Source of the DNA: Borreliella yangtzensis
GTDB lineage: Bacteria; Spirochaetota; Spirochaetia; Borreliales; Borreliaceae
NCBI RefSeq assembly: GCF_014201775.1
Contig: NZ_JACHFG010000002.1
Location: 221,454 to 285,453, forward strand
Length of the DNA: 64,000 bases
Reading direction: 5' to 3'
The position numbers were made by a program, and so were the translations under genes. Below the pieces are notes generated by a model. It did no database searches. It was given only the letters and a program-made list of their open reading frames with translations, and had not been told where the DNA came from. This document shows, one piece after another, positions 7,178 to 15,516 of the stretch (positions within the stretch are counted from its first letter, which is position 1; every line of letters begins with the position of its first letter).

Positions 7178-8149
7178 TCAATTTCTTTTGTGAAGATATT
7201 TAAAGAAATCCATATCTGTTGAAAAAATTTTTCTTTTATCTTTTAGCACTGCTTTATAGCTTTCTAGTGCTTGCCAAAATTTGTAAAATTCAATATTTTT
7301 TCCGTAGGTATTTGAATAAATTTTTGCGGCTTCTCGGTCCCCTTCCGCTTTTATTTTTGCAGCAGTGGCTTTTGCTTCGCTTAATAGCCTTAGCTTTTCT
7401 TTTTCTATGCTTCCAAGAATTTCTGTTTTTTCAGCTAATCCTATGCTTCTTTGTTCTTCTGCGATTTGCTGTCTTTCTGAAATCATTCTGTTGTTTACAG
7501 ATTCAATAAGACTTGGATCATAAGTAACTTTTCTTATTAGCACATCTACAATTTCAATTCCAATATCTTTGGTGTTGTTGTTTGCTATATGAATTATTTC
7601 TTTTTCGATTATTTTTCGGCCTTTTGTTATTTTATAAATACTATTAATTTTTGTTTCTTGTGGAGTGAGTACTCCATTAGACAAACGTTGAATTGGATCG
7701 TTAGAGCTTCTTATAATTTCAAGCAAAGGATATTTTGCTATAACTCCTCTAACAGCCGGTTCAATTGCTGCATCAATTCTAATGTAAGCTCTACTCATTG
7801 TTTTTATTGTTGTATAAAATTTATTTATGTCTGCAATTTTCCATCTAGCTGTTGTATCAATCCATATTAGTTGCTTTTCTTCTCCCCCTGTTGGGATTCT
7901 TTGAGGTTCTCCATCCCATCTAAGAATGATTTTGGGGAATATTTGTACATTTTCAATTAATGGGATTTTATATTTAAGCCCAGCTAAACTATCAGTTCTT
8001 TGAATTTTTCCAAGTCTAGTGGTTATTGAAATTTCATTTTCTTTTAAAATATAAATTGGTTGAAAAATAGATAAAATGGTTAAGCAGATTATTATTGCAA
8101 AAGTGATAATTTTTACAGTAGATAATAAAAGATTTATTATAAATTTCAT
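7178..8149 (-). CDS. hflC: HflC-like SPFH/band 7 membrane protein
   Basis: This codes for 323 residues. One N-terminal membrane segment (about 9-28, VKIITFAIIICLTILSIFQ) is followed by an SPFH domain: ILKENEISITTRLGKIQRT, then the AGLKYKIPLIENVQIF stretch typical of HflC. A long coiled coil rich in Glu/Ala/Lys follows (about 215-275, AEEQRSIGLAEKTEIL, LRLLSEAKATAAKIKAEG). HflC and HflK form a large cage in the cytoplasmic membrane that holds and modulates the FtsH protease, with the bulk on the periplasmic side. It follows hflK with no spacer (hflK stop at 8150). The length is typical. Confidence 0.9.
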   Translation of the reverse strand: MKFIINLLLSTVKIITFAIIICLTILSIFQPIYILKENEISITTRLGKIQRTDSLAGLKYKIPLIENVQIFPKIILRWDGEPQRIPTGGEEKQLIWIDTTARWKIADINKFYTTIKTMSRAYIRIDAAIEPAVRGVIAKYPLLEIIRSSNDPIQRLSNGVLTPQETKINSIYKITKGRKIIEKEIIHIANNNTKDIGIEIVDVLIRKVTYDPSLIESVNNRMISERQQIAEEQRSIGLAEKTEILGSIEKEKLRLLSEAKATAAKIKAEGDREAAKIYSNTYGKNIEFYKFWQALESYKAVLKDKRKIFSTDMDFFKYLHKRN

Positions 8150-9088
8150 TTATTTTACCTCTTTAAATGGTAGAAAATTTTTTAAGTTTTTGTCAATTAA
8201 TTCAATATTATCTTTATTTTCAAGTATTTCTTTCATAGCTTCATTGTAAAGCCTTTCTTTTGTAATGTCGGGATTTTTCAAGTAAGCGTCTAATATGGCA
8301 TTAAAAATTTCTGTGTCCGCTAATGCGTTGTTTATTCTGCTTTCTTTGTATCCTCTGGCTTCTTCAATAACCTTTAATGCTTCACCTTTAATTTTAGGTA
8401 CTATTTGATTAAATTCTTTTTTTCCTTCGTTTATGTATTTATTTTTGTCTTGAATAGCAATGTTTACATCTTCAAAAGCTTCATAAACTTTCCCTTTTGG
8501 GGGTAGAGCATTTCTAATTTGTACTTGTACTACGTCAATGCCTAAATTATAATTATCTATTATTTCATTCATAGAAGATTTTACACCTTCTGTCACTCCT
8601 ACTCTGTTGTCATTTATTATTTCAAAAATAGTATTGTCCCCAATTAATCTATTCATTGATGACTTTGCAATATCTTTAATTGTTGTTTCGGGGTCTTCTA
8701 CTTTAAACTTGAATGAATAAGGATCTCTTATTTTATATTGCACTAGCCATTCAATATTTATGATATTTAAATCGCCAGTTATAATCATGCCCTCATCGTT
8801 TGTATTATCATTTTCTCTAGTAAAATCGTTTGGAGATATTATAAATCCAAATTTAATTTCTTGGACTATCTTTACAGGCAAGATAAACTTTTCTTCGATT
8901 AGCGGAATCTTTACATGTATTCCTGAATCAAGAGTTCTGTTAAGCTTGCCAAGACGAAGTACAATTGCTTCTTCTGATGGTCCAACTATGAATATGTTTG
9001 CAATAATTATTATTGATATTAGTATTAAAGTAATAATAATTATTAAATATTCGTAAGTTTTATTAAAAATTTGTTTTATGTCAAACAT
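8150..9088 (-). CDS. hflK: HflK-like SPFH/band 7 membrane protein
   Basis: This codes for 312 residues with a strong membrane segment at about 16-36 (IIIITLILISIIIIANIFIV) then VGPSEEAIVLRLGKLNRT, the SPFH start found in HflK, followed by SGIHVKIPLIEEKF. The C-terminal third is a charged coiled coil (AIQDKNKYINEGKKEFNQ, KGEALKVIEEARGYKESR). It is the partner of HflC in the FtsH-regulating complex. It lacks the long Gly-rich N-terminal tail of enterobacterial HflK. It is immediately upstream of hflC, so one transcript is likely. Confidence 0.9.
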   Translation of the reverse strand: MFDIKQIFNKTYEYLIIIITLILISIIIIANIFIVGPSEEAIVLRLGKLNRTLDSGIHVKIPLIEEKFILPVKIVQEIKFGFIISPNDFTRENDNTNDEGMIITGDLNIINIEWLVQYKIRDPYSFKFKVEDPETTIKDIAKSSMNRLIGDNTIFEIINDNRVGVTEGVKSSMNEIIDNYNLGIDVVQVQIRNALPPKGKVYEAFEDVNIAIQDKNKYINEGKKEFNQIVPKIKGEALKVIEEARGYKESRINNALADTEIFNAILDAYLKNPDITKERLYNEAMKEILENKDNIELIDKNLKNFLPFKEVK

Positions 9089-9130
9089 TTGTCTCTCCCA
9101 ATGTTTTTATTTTGTAAGCGAATTTTATCG

Positions 9131-9898
9131 CTACTTTTTAGATTTGATAAAAGTTATTGTTTCGATTTTATTATTCTGAATTTCCTTAATAAAATATTCT
9201 CCATCAATTGTTTTTACGGTTTCGTTTTTTGTTGGTATTTTGTCAAGTAGATCTATTAAATAGCCTCCAATTGTATTTGTATACTCTTTATGTTTAATAG
9301 ATAGTCCAATTATCTCTTCAATCTCGTCAAAAGTAGTTTCTCCAAGTATTGAGTAAGTGTTGTCATTGATTTGTGTGATCAGAGGTTTTTCTTCTTTAAT
9401 GTCGTATTCATCAGATATCGCTCCAAAAATTTTTTCTACTATGTCTTCTATTGTAAGTATTCCTGAAAAACCACCATACTCATCAATTACGATTGCCATT
9501 ATTTTTTGTTTTTTTCTCATAATGTCTAATATATCTTTTATTCTTTTATTTTGTTGTACAAATACAGCTGGTTTAATAAATTGAGAAACATTTTTATTCA
9601 TATCTTTTTTATTGACTTCTATGAGGTCTTTAGCTATTAAAATTCCAATTATTTGCTCTCTGCTTTGTCCTTTGTATATAGGAACTCTAGAGTATCCTTC
9701 CTCTTTGATCGATTTAATTACAGCTTTTAGCTTTGATGAGCTTGAGAGCGAAAAAACCTCTGTTCTGTGAGTCATGATCTCAGAAGCTCTTACTTGATCT
9801 ATATCTAACATTTTTTGCATAAATATTCTAGAGTCGTTTTTTAAAATTCCCAAATTGCCTGCTAAAGAGAGCATATTTTTTATACTCTCTTTGGTCAT
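9131..9898 (-). CDS. CBS-pair plus CorC_HlyC C-terminal half of a CNNM/TlyC-type protein (split gene)
   Basis: This codes for 255 residues. The start MTKESIKNMLSLAGNLGILK is the linker that in this family joins the membrane domain to the CBS domains. Two CBS units follow (ASEIMTHRTEVFSL with EGYSRVPIYKG near 40-75, and VFVQQNKRIKDIL with VIDEYGGFSGILTIEDIVE near 110-155), then a CorC_HlyC transporter-associated domain (about 170-250). No Shine-Dalgarno site precedes ATG 9898, and the same frame is open upstream to about 9960, so this is probably the second half of the protein begun at 10368, reached by a -1 shift at the A7 run at 9934-9940. The family is tied to Mg2+/Co2+ efflux and was once called hemolysin C; the haemolysin label is weak. 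Confidence 0.8.
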   Translation of the reverse strand: MTKESIKNMLSLAGNLGILKNDSRIFMQKMLDIDQVRASEIMTHRTEVFSLSSSSKLKAVIKSIKEEGYSRVPIYKGQSREQIIGILIAKDLIEVNKKDMNKNVSQFIKPAVFVQQNKRIKDILDIMRKKQKIMAIVIDEYGGFSGILTIEDIVEKIFGAISDEYDIKEEKPLITQINDNTYSILGETTFDEIEEIIGLSIKHKEYTNTIGGYLIDLLDKIPTKNETVKTIDGEYFIKEIQNNKIETITFIKSKK

Positions 9899-9927
9899 TT
9901 TATGGTTCGTTTTAATTTTTAAGAGAT

Positions 9928-10368
9928 TTAATATTTTTTTATTATTTTGTTTATTATATATATTAATGGAGTAAATATAAAAATTAATGGTTTTAAAAAA
10001 AATGAAGTAGATAGAGCAATGATTTCATTATTTAGAATTGCAATTTGTTTTGGAAGTATTTCTGCAAAAATTAGAACGATTATTGTTATTAGGCCTGTTG
10101 ATACTGCCAGTGCGCTGTTTCCATATTTTTCAAGTACAAATTTTGTTGTAAGTGTACTTGCAATAATATTTGATATATTATTGCCAATAAGAATCGTGGT
10201 GATTAGTTTTGAAGGAGATTGAACCAAGTTGTACACCGATATGCCCGATTTTCCTTTTTTTCTTATATCTTGTATCTGAATTATACTTAAAGAAGTGTAA
10301 GCTGTCTCAGATGCTGAGAAAATAGCAGATAATATTATAAATAGTAGTATCACAATTAATTCTAACAT
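9928..10368 (-). CDS. DUF21 (CNNM) membrane half of a CNNM/TlyC-type protein (split gene)
   Basis: This codes for 146 residues. MLELIVILLFIILSAIFSASETAYTSL is the family start, with the SASETA motif inside the first membrane helix region. Further helices are seen near 60-75 and 85-110 (ALAVSTGLITIIVLIFAEILPK, where AEILPK is a conserved DUF21 motif) and near 120-140. The frame ends in NKIIKKY and TAA at 9928, just where the family would continue into the linker and CBS pair. Those are present in the next frame (9131-9898). Together the parts make about 410 residues, the usual full length. So it is either a broken gene, a recoded one, or a homopolymer error in the sequence. Confidence 0.8.
   Translation of the reverse strand: MLELIVILLFIILSAIFSASETAYTSLSIIQIQDIRKKGKSGISVYNLVQSPSKLITTILIGNNISNIIASTLTTKFVLEKYGNSALAVSTGLITIIVLIFAEILPKQIAILNNEIIALSTSFFLKPLIFIFTPLIYIINKIIKKY
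9934..9940 (-). other. A7 heptamer at the frame break of the CNNM/CorC gene
   Basis: In the frame of the upstream half the mRNA reads AUA-AAA-AAA-UAU-UAA, that is A AAA AAA followed by a near stop. A slip of one base backward here (re-reading base 9934) continues as K-I-L-N-L-L-K-I-K-T-N-H-K-M-T-K into the CBS half. One extra A would have the same effect. Confidence 0.75.
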
Positions 10369-10454
10369 ATATGTATCATTTTAATTTATCTTTAATAAAA
10401 ATGCTTTAAATTATACTCTTAAGAGATAAAAATATTTTTGACTTGACCTTAGAA

Positions 10455-10527
10455 AGGCGCTGACCGGAATCGAACCGGCGAATCAAAGTTTTGCAGACTT
10501 CTCCCTTAGCCACTTGGGTACAGCGCC
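10455..10527 (-). tRNA. tRNA-Cys (GCA)
   Basis: The 73-base minus-strand cloverleaf has acceptor GGCGCTG/CAGCGCC, anticodon loop CTGCAAA (GCA), T arm GCCGG-TTCGATT-CCGGT, and discriminator T, the expected U73 identity base of tRNA-Cys. CCA is not encoded. It is divergent from murE. Confidence 0.95.
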
Positions 10528-10541
10528 TTGTAACACTGCTT

Positions 10542-10570
10542 AGTTTATTAAAAAAATAGAAAATTGTAAA
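10542..10570 (-). promoter_or_regulatory. Likely promoter of tRNA-Cys
   Basis: On the minus strand TTTACA (10565-10570) and TAAACT (10542-10547) are 17 bases apart, and the expected start lies a few bases before the mature tRNA end at 10527. The -10 is only a 4 of 6 match. The -35 lies in the loop and edge of the inverted repeat at 10554-10584. Confidence 0.45.
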
Positions 10571-10584
10571 TATATTTTCTATTT
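10554..10584. other. 11-bp perfect inverted repeat between tRNA-Cys and murE
   Basis: AAATAGAAAAT (10554-10564), a 9-base gap, then ATTTTCTATTT (10574-10584). The arms are exact reverse complements. It overlaps the predicted tRNA-Cys -35 and lies 57 bases before murE, so it could be an operator; the region is very AT-rich. Confidence 0.55.
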
Positions 10585-10641
10585 AAGCATAATTTTGAAT
10601 TTCTTAGCTATTTTTATTAGTTTTATGTAAACTTTTAATGT

Positions 10642-12168
10642 ATGAAGAAAAAACTTAATGATGTTTTATTAAAATTAGATCAAGATTTAATAAAGTATAT
10701 AAAAGGTTCTCTTGATTTAGAAATATCAGGAATTACTTACAGCTCTAAATTAGTTTTACCCGGGTTTGTGTTTTTTGCTATTTCAGGAATTCATTTTGAT
10801 GGACATGACTTTATTGAAATTGCAATTCAAAATGGTAGTAATGTTATTGTGTGCTCACGAGATCTGAATTCTTACAATCCCAATGTTACTTATATTAAAA
10901 TAGATAACTTTAACATAAAAAAATTTATGTCTAATTTTTCAAGTATTTTTTATGATGAGCCTTCAAAAAGATTAAAAGTTATTGGAGTTACTGGTACTGA
11001 CGGTAAAAGTTCTGTTTGTTACTATATATACCTTCTTTTAAGAGAAAAGGGTGTTAAAGTAGGTTTTATATCGACGGTATTTTTTGATGATGGGAGTGGT
11101 AATTTGATTAAAAATCCTTACAGGCAATCAACCCCCGAGTCTACAGAAATACATTTGTTTTTAAGCAATATGGTTAAAAATGAGGTTCAATATGCAATTC
11201 TTGAATCTACTTCTCATGGGCTTGACCTTGAAACAGCAAGACTTATTGATGTTAATTATTTTGCAGCTGTTTTTACTAATATTGGACATGAGCATCTTGA
11301 ATTTCATGGTACAATTCAAAATTATTTGAATGTAAAGTTAGGTCTTTTCCGATCTGTTAGTGATGATGCTGGTTTTGGTGTTATTAATCTTGACGACTCT
11401 TTTTTTTATGATTTTAAGAATGCTGTTAAAAAATCTTTTACTTATAGTTTAAAAAATAGTCAAGCAGATTTTTTTGTGAGTTTTATTAATGAAAAAACAG
11501 ATTCTACCGAGTTTGAATTTTATCATAAAGGTGTTAAATATTTTGCTAATGTTAACCTGTTGGGGAGTTTTAATGTTGAAAATGTAATGGCTGCTCTTAT
11601 TTTGGTTTCTAAGATTTTAAATAGCGATATTCAAGACATTGTTGACAAGCTTATTTGTATTAAAAGTCTTGATGGGCGTATGGATAGTATTAATTTGGGG
11701 CAAAATTTTTCTGTAATAATTGATTATGCTCATACCCCTGGTGCTTTTTCTAAACTTTTTCCTATTTTTAAAAAATTTACTGCAAATAGATTGATTTCTG
11801 TTTTTGGTTCTGCAGGAGAAAGGGATGTTGCAAAAAGATTTTTACAAGGTCAAATTTCGGATAGTTATTCTGATTTAATAGTGCTTTGTGATGAAGATCC
11901 AAGAGGCGAAAATAGCATGTGTATAATTAAAGACATTGCAAAAGGAATTGTTAATAAAGTTGTAAATCAGGATTTATTTTTTGTTCCTGATAGAAAACAA
12001 GCTATTGAAAAAGCAATAAGCCTTGCAAGAGCAGGAGATTTGATTGTAGTTTTAGGTAAAGGTCATGAAAGTTCAATAATTTATAAAAATGAAGAAATTT
12101 TTTGGAATGAGCAAGAGATAGTTAAAAATGCTATTTTGAATTTAAAAAAATCAGAAAAGGAGAAGTGA
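10642..12168 (+). CDS. murE: UDP-N-acetylmuramyl-tripeptide synthetase (MurE)
   Basis: This codes for 508 residues, usual for Mur ligases. The ATP loop is GVTGTDGKSSVCYY (about 115-128). The central domain has STPESTEIH and ESTSHGLDLETARL, typical of MurE. The C-terminal domain has DYAHTPGAF and SAGERDVAKR, then DEDPRGEN at about 419-426, where MurE enzymes specific for meso-diaminopimelate have DNPR. Borrelia peptidoglycan uses ornithine, and the DEDPR variant may reflect that; this is inference. It adds the third stem-peptide residue in the cytoplasm. ddl follows after 1 base with its own AAGGAG, so the two cell-wall genes form an operon. Confidence 0.93.
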   Translation: MKKKLNDVLLKLDQDLIKYIKGSLDLEISGITYSSKLVLPGFVFFAISGIHFDGHDFIEIAIQNGSNVIVCSRDLNSYNPNVTYIKIDNFNIKKFMSNFSSIFYDEPSKRLKVIGVTGTDGKSSVCYYIYLLLREKGVKVGFISTVFFDDGSGNLIKNPYRQSTPESTEIHLFLSNMVKNEVQYAILESTSHGLDLETARLIDVNYFAAVFTNIGHEHLEFHGTIQNYLNVKLGLFRSVSDDAGFGVINLDDSFFYDFKNAVKKSFTYSLKNSQADFFVSFINEKTDSTEFEFYHKGVKYFANVNLLGSFNVENVMAALILVSKILNSDIQDIVDKLICIKSLDGRMDSINLGQNFSVIIDYAHTPGAFSKLFPIFKKFTANRLISVFGSAGERDVAKRFLQGQISDSYSDLIVLCDEDPRGENSMCIIKDIAKGIVNKVVNQDLFFVPDRKQAIEKAISLARAGDLIVVLGKGHESSIIYKNEEIFWNEQEIVKNAILNLKKSEKEK

Positions 12169-12169
12169 T

Positions 12170-13255
12170 GTGAAAAAAAATCTTATGTTAATATTTGGCG
12201 GTGTTTCTTTTGAGCATGAAATTTCTTGTAAATCTGCTTATAGCATTTATTTAACCCTTTTAGATCTTGATAAATATAATATTTATCCTGTTTATATTGA
12301 TAAGTGTACAGGTATTTGGTATTTATTGGAGTCTGTTTCTGAGCTCCCAAAACCCATTAATAGAGATGTTTTGCCTGTTGTCAGCCTATTGCCGGGTTTT
12401 GGAATTTTTGCAAATAACAAAAATCTTGAGATTGATGTTGTTTTTCCTGTTATTCATGGAAGAACTGGTGAGGATGGTGCTATTCAGGGAGTTTTAAAAG
12501 TTATGGACATTCCTTGTGTTGGTGCTGGTATTATTGGGAGTGCTATTTCTAGCAATAAATATTTTTGCAAACTTTTGCTTAAAAGTTTTAATATACCTTT
12601 AGTGCCTTTTATTGGATTTAGGCAATATGATTATTTTTTAGATAAAGAGGGAATAAAAAGGAATGTAAAGGAAGTTTTAGGCTATCCTGTTATTGTTAAG
12701 CCCGCAGTATTAGGGTCTTCGATTGGAATAAATGTAGCCTACAGTGAAAATCAGATTGAATCCTTTATTAATGAAGCTTTAAAGTATGACCTTACTATTG
12801 TAATAGAAAAATTTATTGAAGCTAGAGAGATCGAATGTTCTATTATTGGAAATGAAAAGATTAAAATATTTTCCCCGGGAGAAGTTGTTGTTCAAGATTT
12901 TATGTTTTATGATTACGATGCTAAATATTCTGTTATTCCTGGAAATTCTATTATTTTTAATATTCCTGCACATCTTGAGACAAATCAATTGTTAAGCATT
13001 AAAGAATATGCCTTTCTTATTTATAAAAATTTAGAACTTAGAGGTATGGCAAGAGTTGATTTTTTTGTTGAAAAAAAATCAGGAACAATTTATCTTAATG
13101 AAATAAATACTATTCCGGGATTTACCGATATATCTATGTTTGCTAAAATGTGTAGTCATGATGGCCTTAAGTTTAAAGACTTAGTGGATAATTTAATTGA
13201 CTATGCTTTTCAGAGTTTCATTAATAGGAAAAAAAGGATTAATTTTGAAGATTAA
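12170..13255 (+). CDS. ddl: D-alanine--D-alanine ligase
   Basis: This codes for 361 residues. It starts at GTG 12170; AAGGAG at 12157-12162 is 7 bases upstream, and the N-terminus KKNLMLIFGGVSFEHEISCKSA is the Ddl signature (GGxSxEHEVS). Later motifs are VFPVIHGRTGEDGAIQG, PVIVKPAVLGSSIGI, IEKFIEAREIECSIIG and LNEINTIPGFTDISMF, all in family order (ATP-grasp). It makes D-Ala-D-Ala for peptidoglycan from the product of alr, which is also in this window (52000-53100). The stop overlaps the convergent gene by 4 bases at a TTAA. Confidence 0.95.
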   Translation: MKKNLMLIFGGVSFEHEISCKSAYSIYLTLLDLDKYNIYPVYIDKCTGIWYLLESVSELPKPINRDVLPVVSLLPGFGIFANNKNLEIDVVFPVIHGRTGEDGAIQGVLKVMDIPCVGAGIIGSAISSNKYFCKLLLKSFNIPLVPFIGFRQYDYFLDKEGIKRNVKEVLGYPVIVKPAVLGSSIGINVAYSENQIESFINEALKYDLTIVIEKFIEAREIECSIIGNEKIKIFSPGEVVVQDFMFYDYDAKYSVIPGNSIIFNIPAHLETNQLLSIKEYAFLIYKNLELRGMARVDFFVEKKSGTIYLNEINTIPGFTDISMFAKMCSHDGLKFKDLVDNLIDYAFQSFINRKKRINFED

Positions 13256-15516
13256 TTTAATTTTAAGGTTTTTAAATTTTCAATCTCTTTATCATTTTTT
13301 AGTTTGAAGTATTCAAGGTTTTTATATTTTTCTGCTTTAGGTAGTATTCCTGAATATTTTATCTTGTAAGAGTAATTTATTTTTATATTTTTTTCTTCTT
13401 CATTATTTGTTGTATTATAAATTTTAACTTGATTTTTTTTAATATGGAGATTTGCAAATGCTTCATATTCTATGTCATCTTGAGATTTAAGAGTAAATGC
13501 AATTGTTGTTTTTTTAGATTTAATGTTTTTAACTGAAAAGATAATTTTATTAGCTAATATTTTGTAAGGAGTATTACTTTGGTATATCATTAGTTTAGAT
13601 GCATTTTTAAAATGTAGATCAATTTGATTTGCAATTTTTTGAGTAATTAAATCGATGCTATAAACAGCTCTTTCTGCTATATCTAATTTTTTAAAATCAA
13701 TGCTCATTAGCTCATCATCAGCTTTAATAATGGTTTTTAATGTTTTTTCATTTGCTTGTAAAATTAGGTTGAAGTCATTTGAAATTATTTGGATAGGATT
13801 TTTATTGTCTTTTAGGTATTTAATTTTTACTTTATTTATTTTTTCCGGAAAGCTAACTGTTTGTTCTATTTGTATTACATGCCCTTCTTTATCGATATTG
13901 CTAGATATTATGATTGTGATTATTAAAGAAAAAGTTACAAAACCAAGTTTTTCAGCTTTTTTAAAATTTTGTTTAATTTTTGAAAATTTAGATTTTAAAT
14001 GTTCTGAGGCATTAATAAATATGGTAGAAAAAAGACAAATTGAGATTAGATAGCTTAGTGTAAGTGTATTTGTGATTGATGTAGTATTTTGTATTAATGT
14101 TATTAATACAAAATTGATTATCCAAACAATTAATACTATTATTTTTTGAATAATAGTATTTTTATTTGGTTTTAATAATAGTAGTATGCTTTTTATTATA
14201 ATTATTAAAATAAATTCTATTTTAATAAACATTAATATTATTAGTTCAATAATAGAAGTTGATATTGCCAAATATTTAAGTTGTCTGTAATTTAAATATA
14301 TTGTGAAATTATATGTAAAAAGAGATAAAAGATTATGTATGAGCAAAGTTGCAAAAAAAGTTATTAAATATTTGGGATTTGTTATGCTGTAAATCGTCAT
14401 GTTTTCATAGTTTACAAATATTTTATTTGTAATTAATAAGGATAGATATGTGCTTAAAAATAAAGTAAAAAACAATCTTACTAATTTGTAATAATTGTTT
14501 TTTATTTTCTTCAAGACTAATCCAGCTTCTTTGAATTTTCTAATAAATACAATTATAATTAAGTTGTAGCAAATGTAGATTAATGCTATTAAGGCAATTT
14601 CATTGATTATTATTTTTTTAAAAGGAGTATCAATTATTATATAGTGTATTTCATCAGTATTTTTACTTTTGTACCGATTGGTCAATGTTTCTTCGATTGA
14701 TTTGTAAATTTCAAAAATAGTATTTTTATTTTGAGTTAATATAGGATTTAAGTTATTATTTATTATTAAAAAGGGTATAGATTCATCCCAATATAGATTG
14801 TATAAATTGTTTAATTTTTTTTCAGTTATTTTTGCTGTATTAAAATCAAGTTTGTTTTTTTCAAAGGTCCTTATAATAGTTTTTAAAAATCCCAAATTTG
14901 TTTTTGAGTTTGTTATGAAAGATTCATTTTCTAAGCCAATTTTATTTTTTATTCTATTTTCGTTTAGCATTAAGTATATTGTGTTTGTATTTTTTCCTAA
15001 ATAATTATTGCTAAGTAAAATTCTGCTGCTAATTATTGTATTTTCTTCTAAGGAGTCATCCTCAATAAAAAAAAAATTTATGTTGTTTTCAGAGTTCTTA
15101 TTTTCAAGTTTATTTGAAAGCTCAAGAGCAATTCCAATTGCTAAATTATTTTTTAAATTATTTTGTATTTTAATTGGAATGATTATATTATAAGTAGTTA
15201 TGCTTTTTCCTTTGATTTTTGAATGTATTATTTTTTGAGAATACCCAATAAATCCAATTTCTTGCAAAGAATATTCCATATATTTTATTTCATTTGTATG
15301 AAAATATTTTTTTATATAATTAAAAGTGTTTATTATTTGTTCTTGTTTTTTGTTTAGTTGATGAATTTCTTTAATATGAACTTTTATATTATTTTCAGTT
15401 TCTGTATTTGCAATTTTATTGCTTGGATTGGATACATTTTTTTCTATTTTATTTAGGACAATGGGAATGTTTGTTAAGTTGATTAATAATGATGATAATA
15501 ATATCTTAATTATCAT
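13252..15516 (-). CDS. Large multi-pass membrane protein, possibly a degenerate M28-like protein
   Basis: This codes for 754 residues. An N-terminal signal/anchor (IIKILLSSLLINLTNIPIVL) leads to an exported region of about 280 residues. About eight to nine hydrophobic helices fill roughly 300-560, then a C-terminal domain of about 190 residues with beta-type pattern. The first region contains NNLAIGIALELSNKL followed by NINFFFIEDDSL. This resembles the M28 metallopeptidase order (DNxSGVAxLLELAR then IRFVxFxxEE), but with Asn at the metal Asp place. Family assignment is tentative and activity is unlikely. It overlaps rel (start 15516, rel stop 15506) and so is probably the last gene of the prfA-prmC-rel transcript. 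Confidence 0.7.
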   Translation of the reverse strand: MIIKILLSSLLINLTNIPIVLNKIEKNVSNPSNKIANTETENNIKVHIKEIHQLNKKQEQIINTFNYIKKYFHTNEIKYMEYSLQEIGFIGYSQKIIHSKIKGKSITTYNIIIPIKIQNNLKNNLAIGIALELSNKLENKNSENNINFFFIEDDSLEENTIISSRILLSNNYLGKNTNTIYLMLNENRIKNKIGLENESFITNSKTNLGFLKTIIRTFEKNKLDFNTAKITEKKLNNLYNLYWDESIPFLIINNNLNPILTQNKNTIFEIYKSIEETLTNRYKSKNTDEIHYIIIDTPFKKIIINEIALIALIYICYNLIIIVFIRKFKEAGLVLKKIKNNYYKLVRLFFTLFLSTYLSLLITNKIFVNYENMTIYSITNPKYLITFFATLLIHNLLSLFTYNFTIYLNYRQLKYLAISTSIIELIILMFIKIEFILIIIIKSILLLLKPNKNTIIQKIIVLIVWIINFVLITLIQNTTSITNTLTLSYLISICLFSTIFINASEHLKSKFSKIKQNFKKAEKLGFVTFSLIITIIISSNIDKEGHVIQIEQTVSFPEKINKVKIKYLKDNKNPIQIISNDFNLILQANEKTLKTIIKADDELMSIDFKKLDIAERAVYSIDLITQKIANQIDLHFKNASKLMIYQSNTPYKILANKIIFSVKNIKSKKTTIAFTLKSQDDIEYEAFANLHIKKNQVKIYNTTNNEEEKNIKINYSYKIKYSGILPKAEKYKNLEYFKLKNDKEIENLKTLKLN

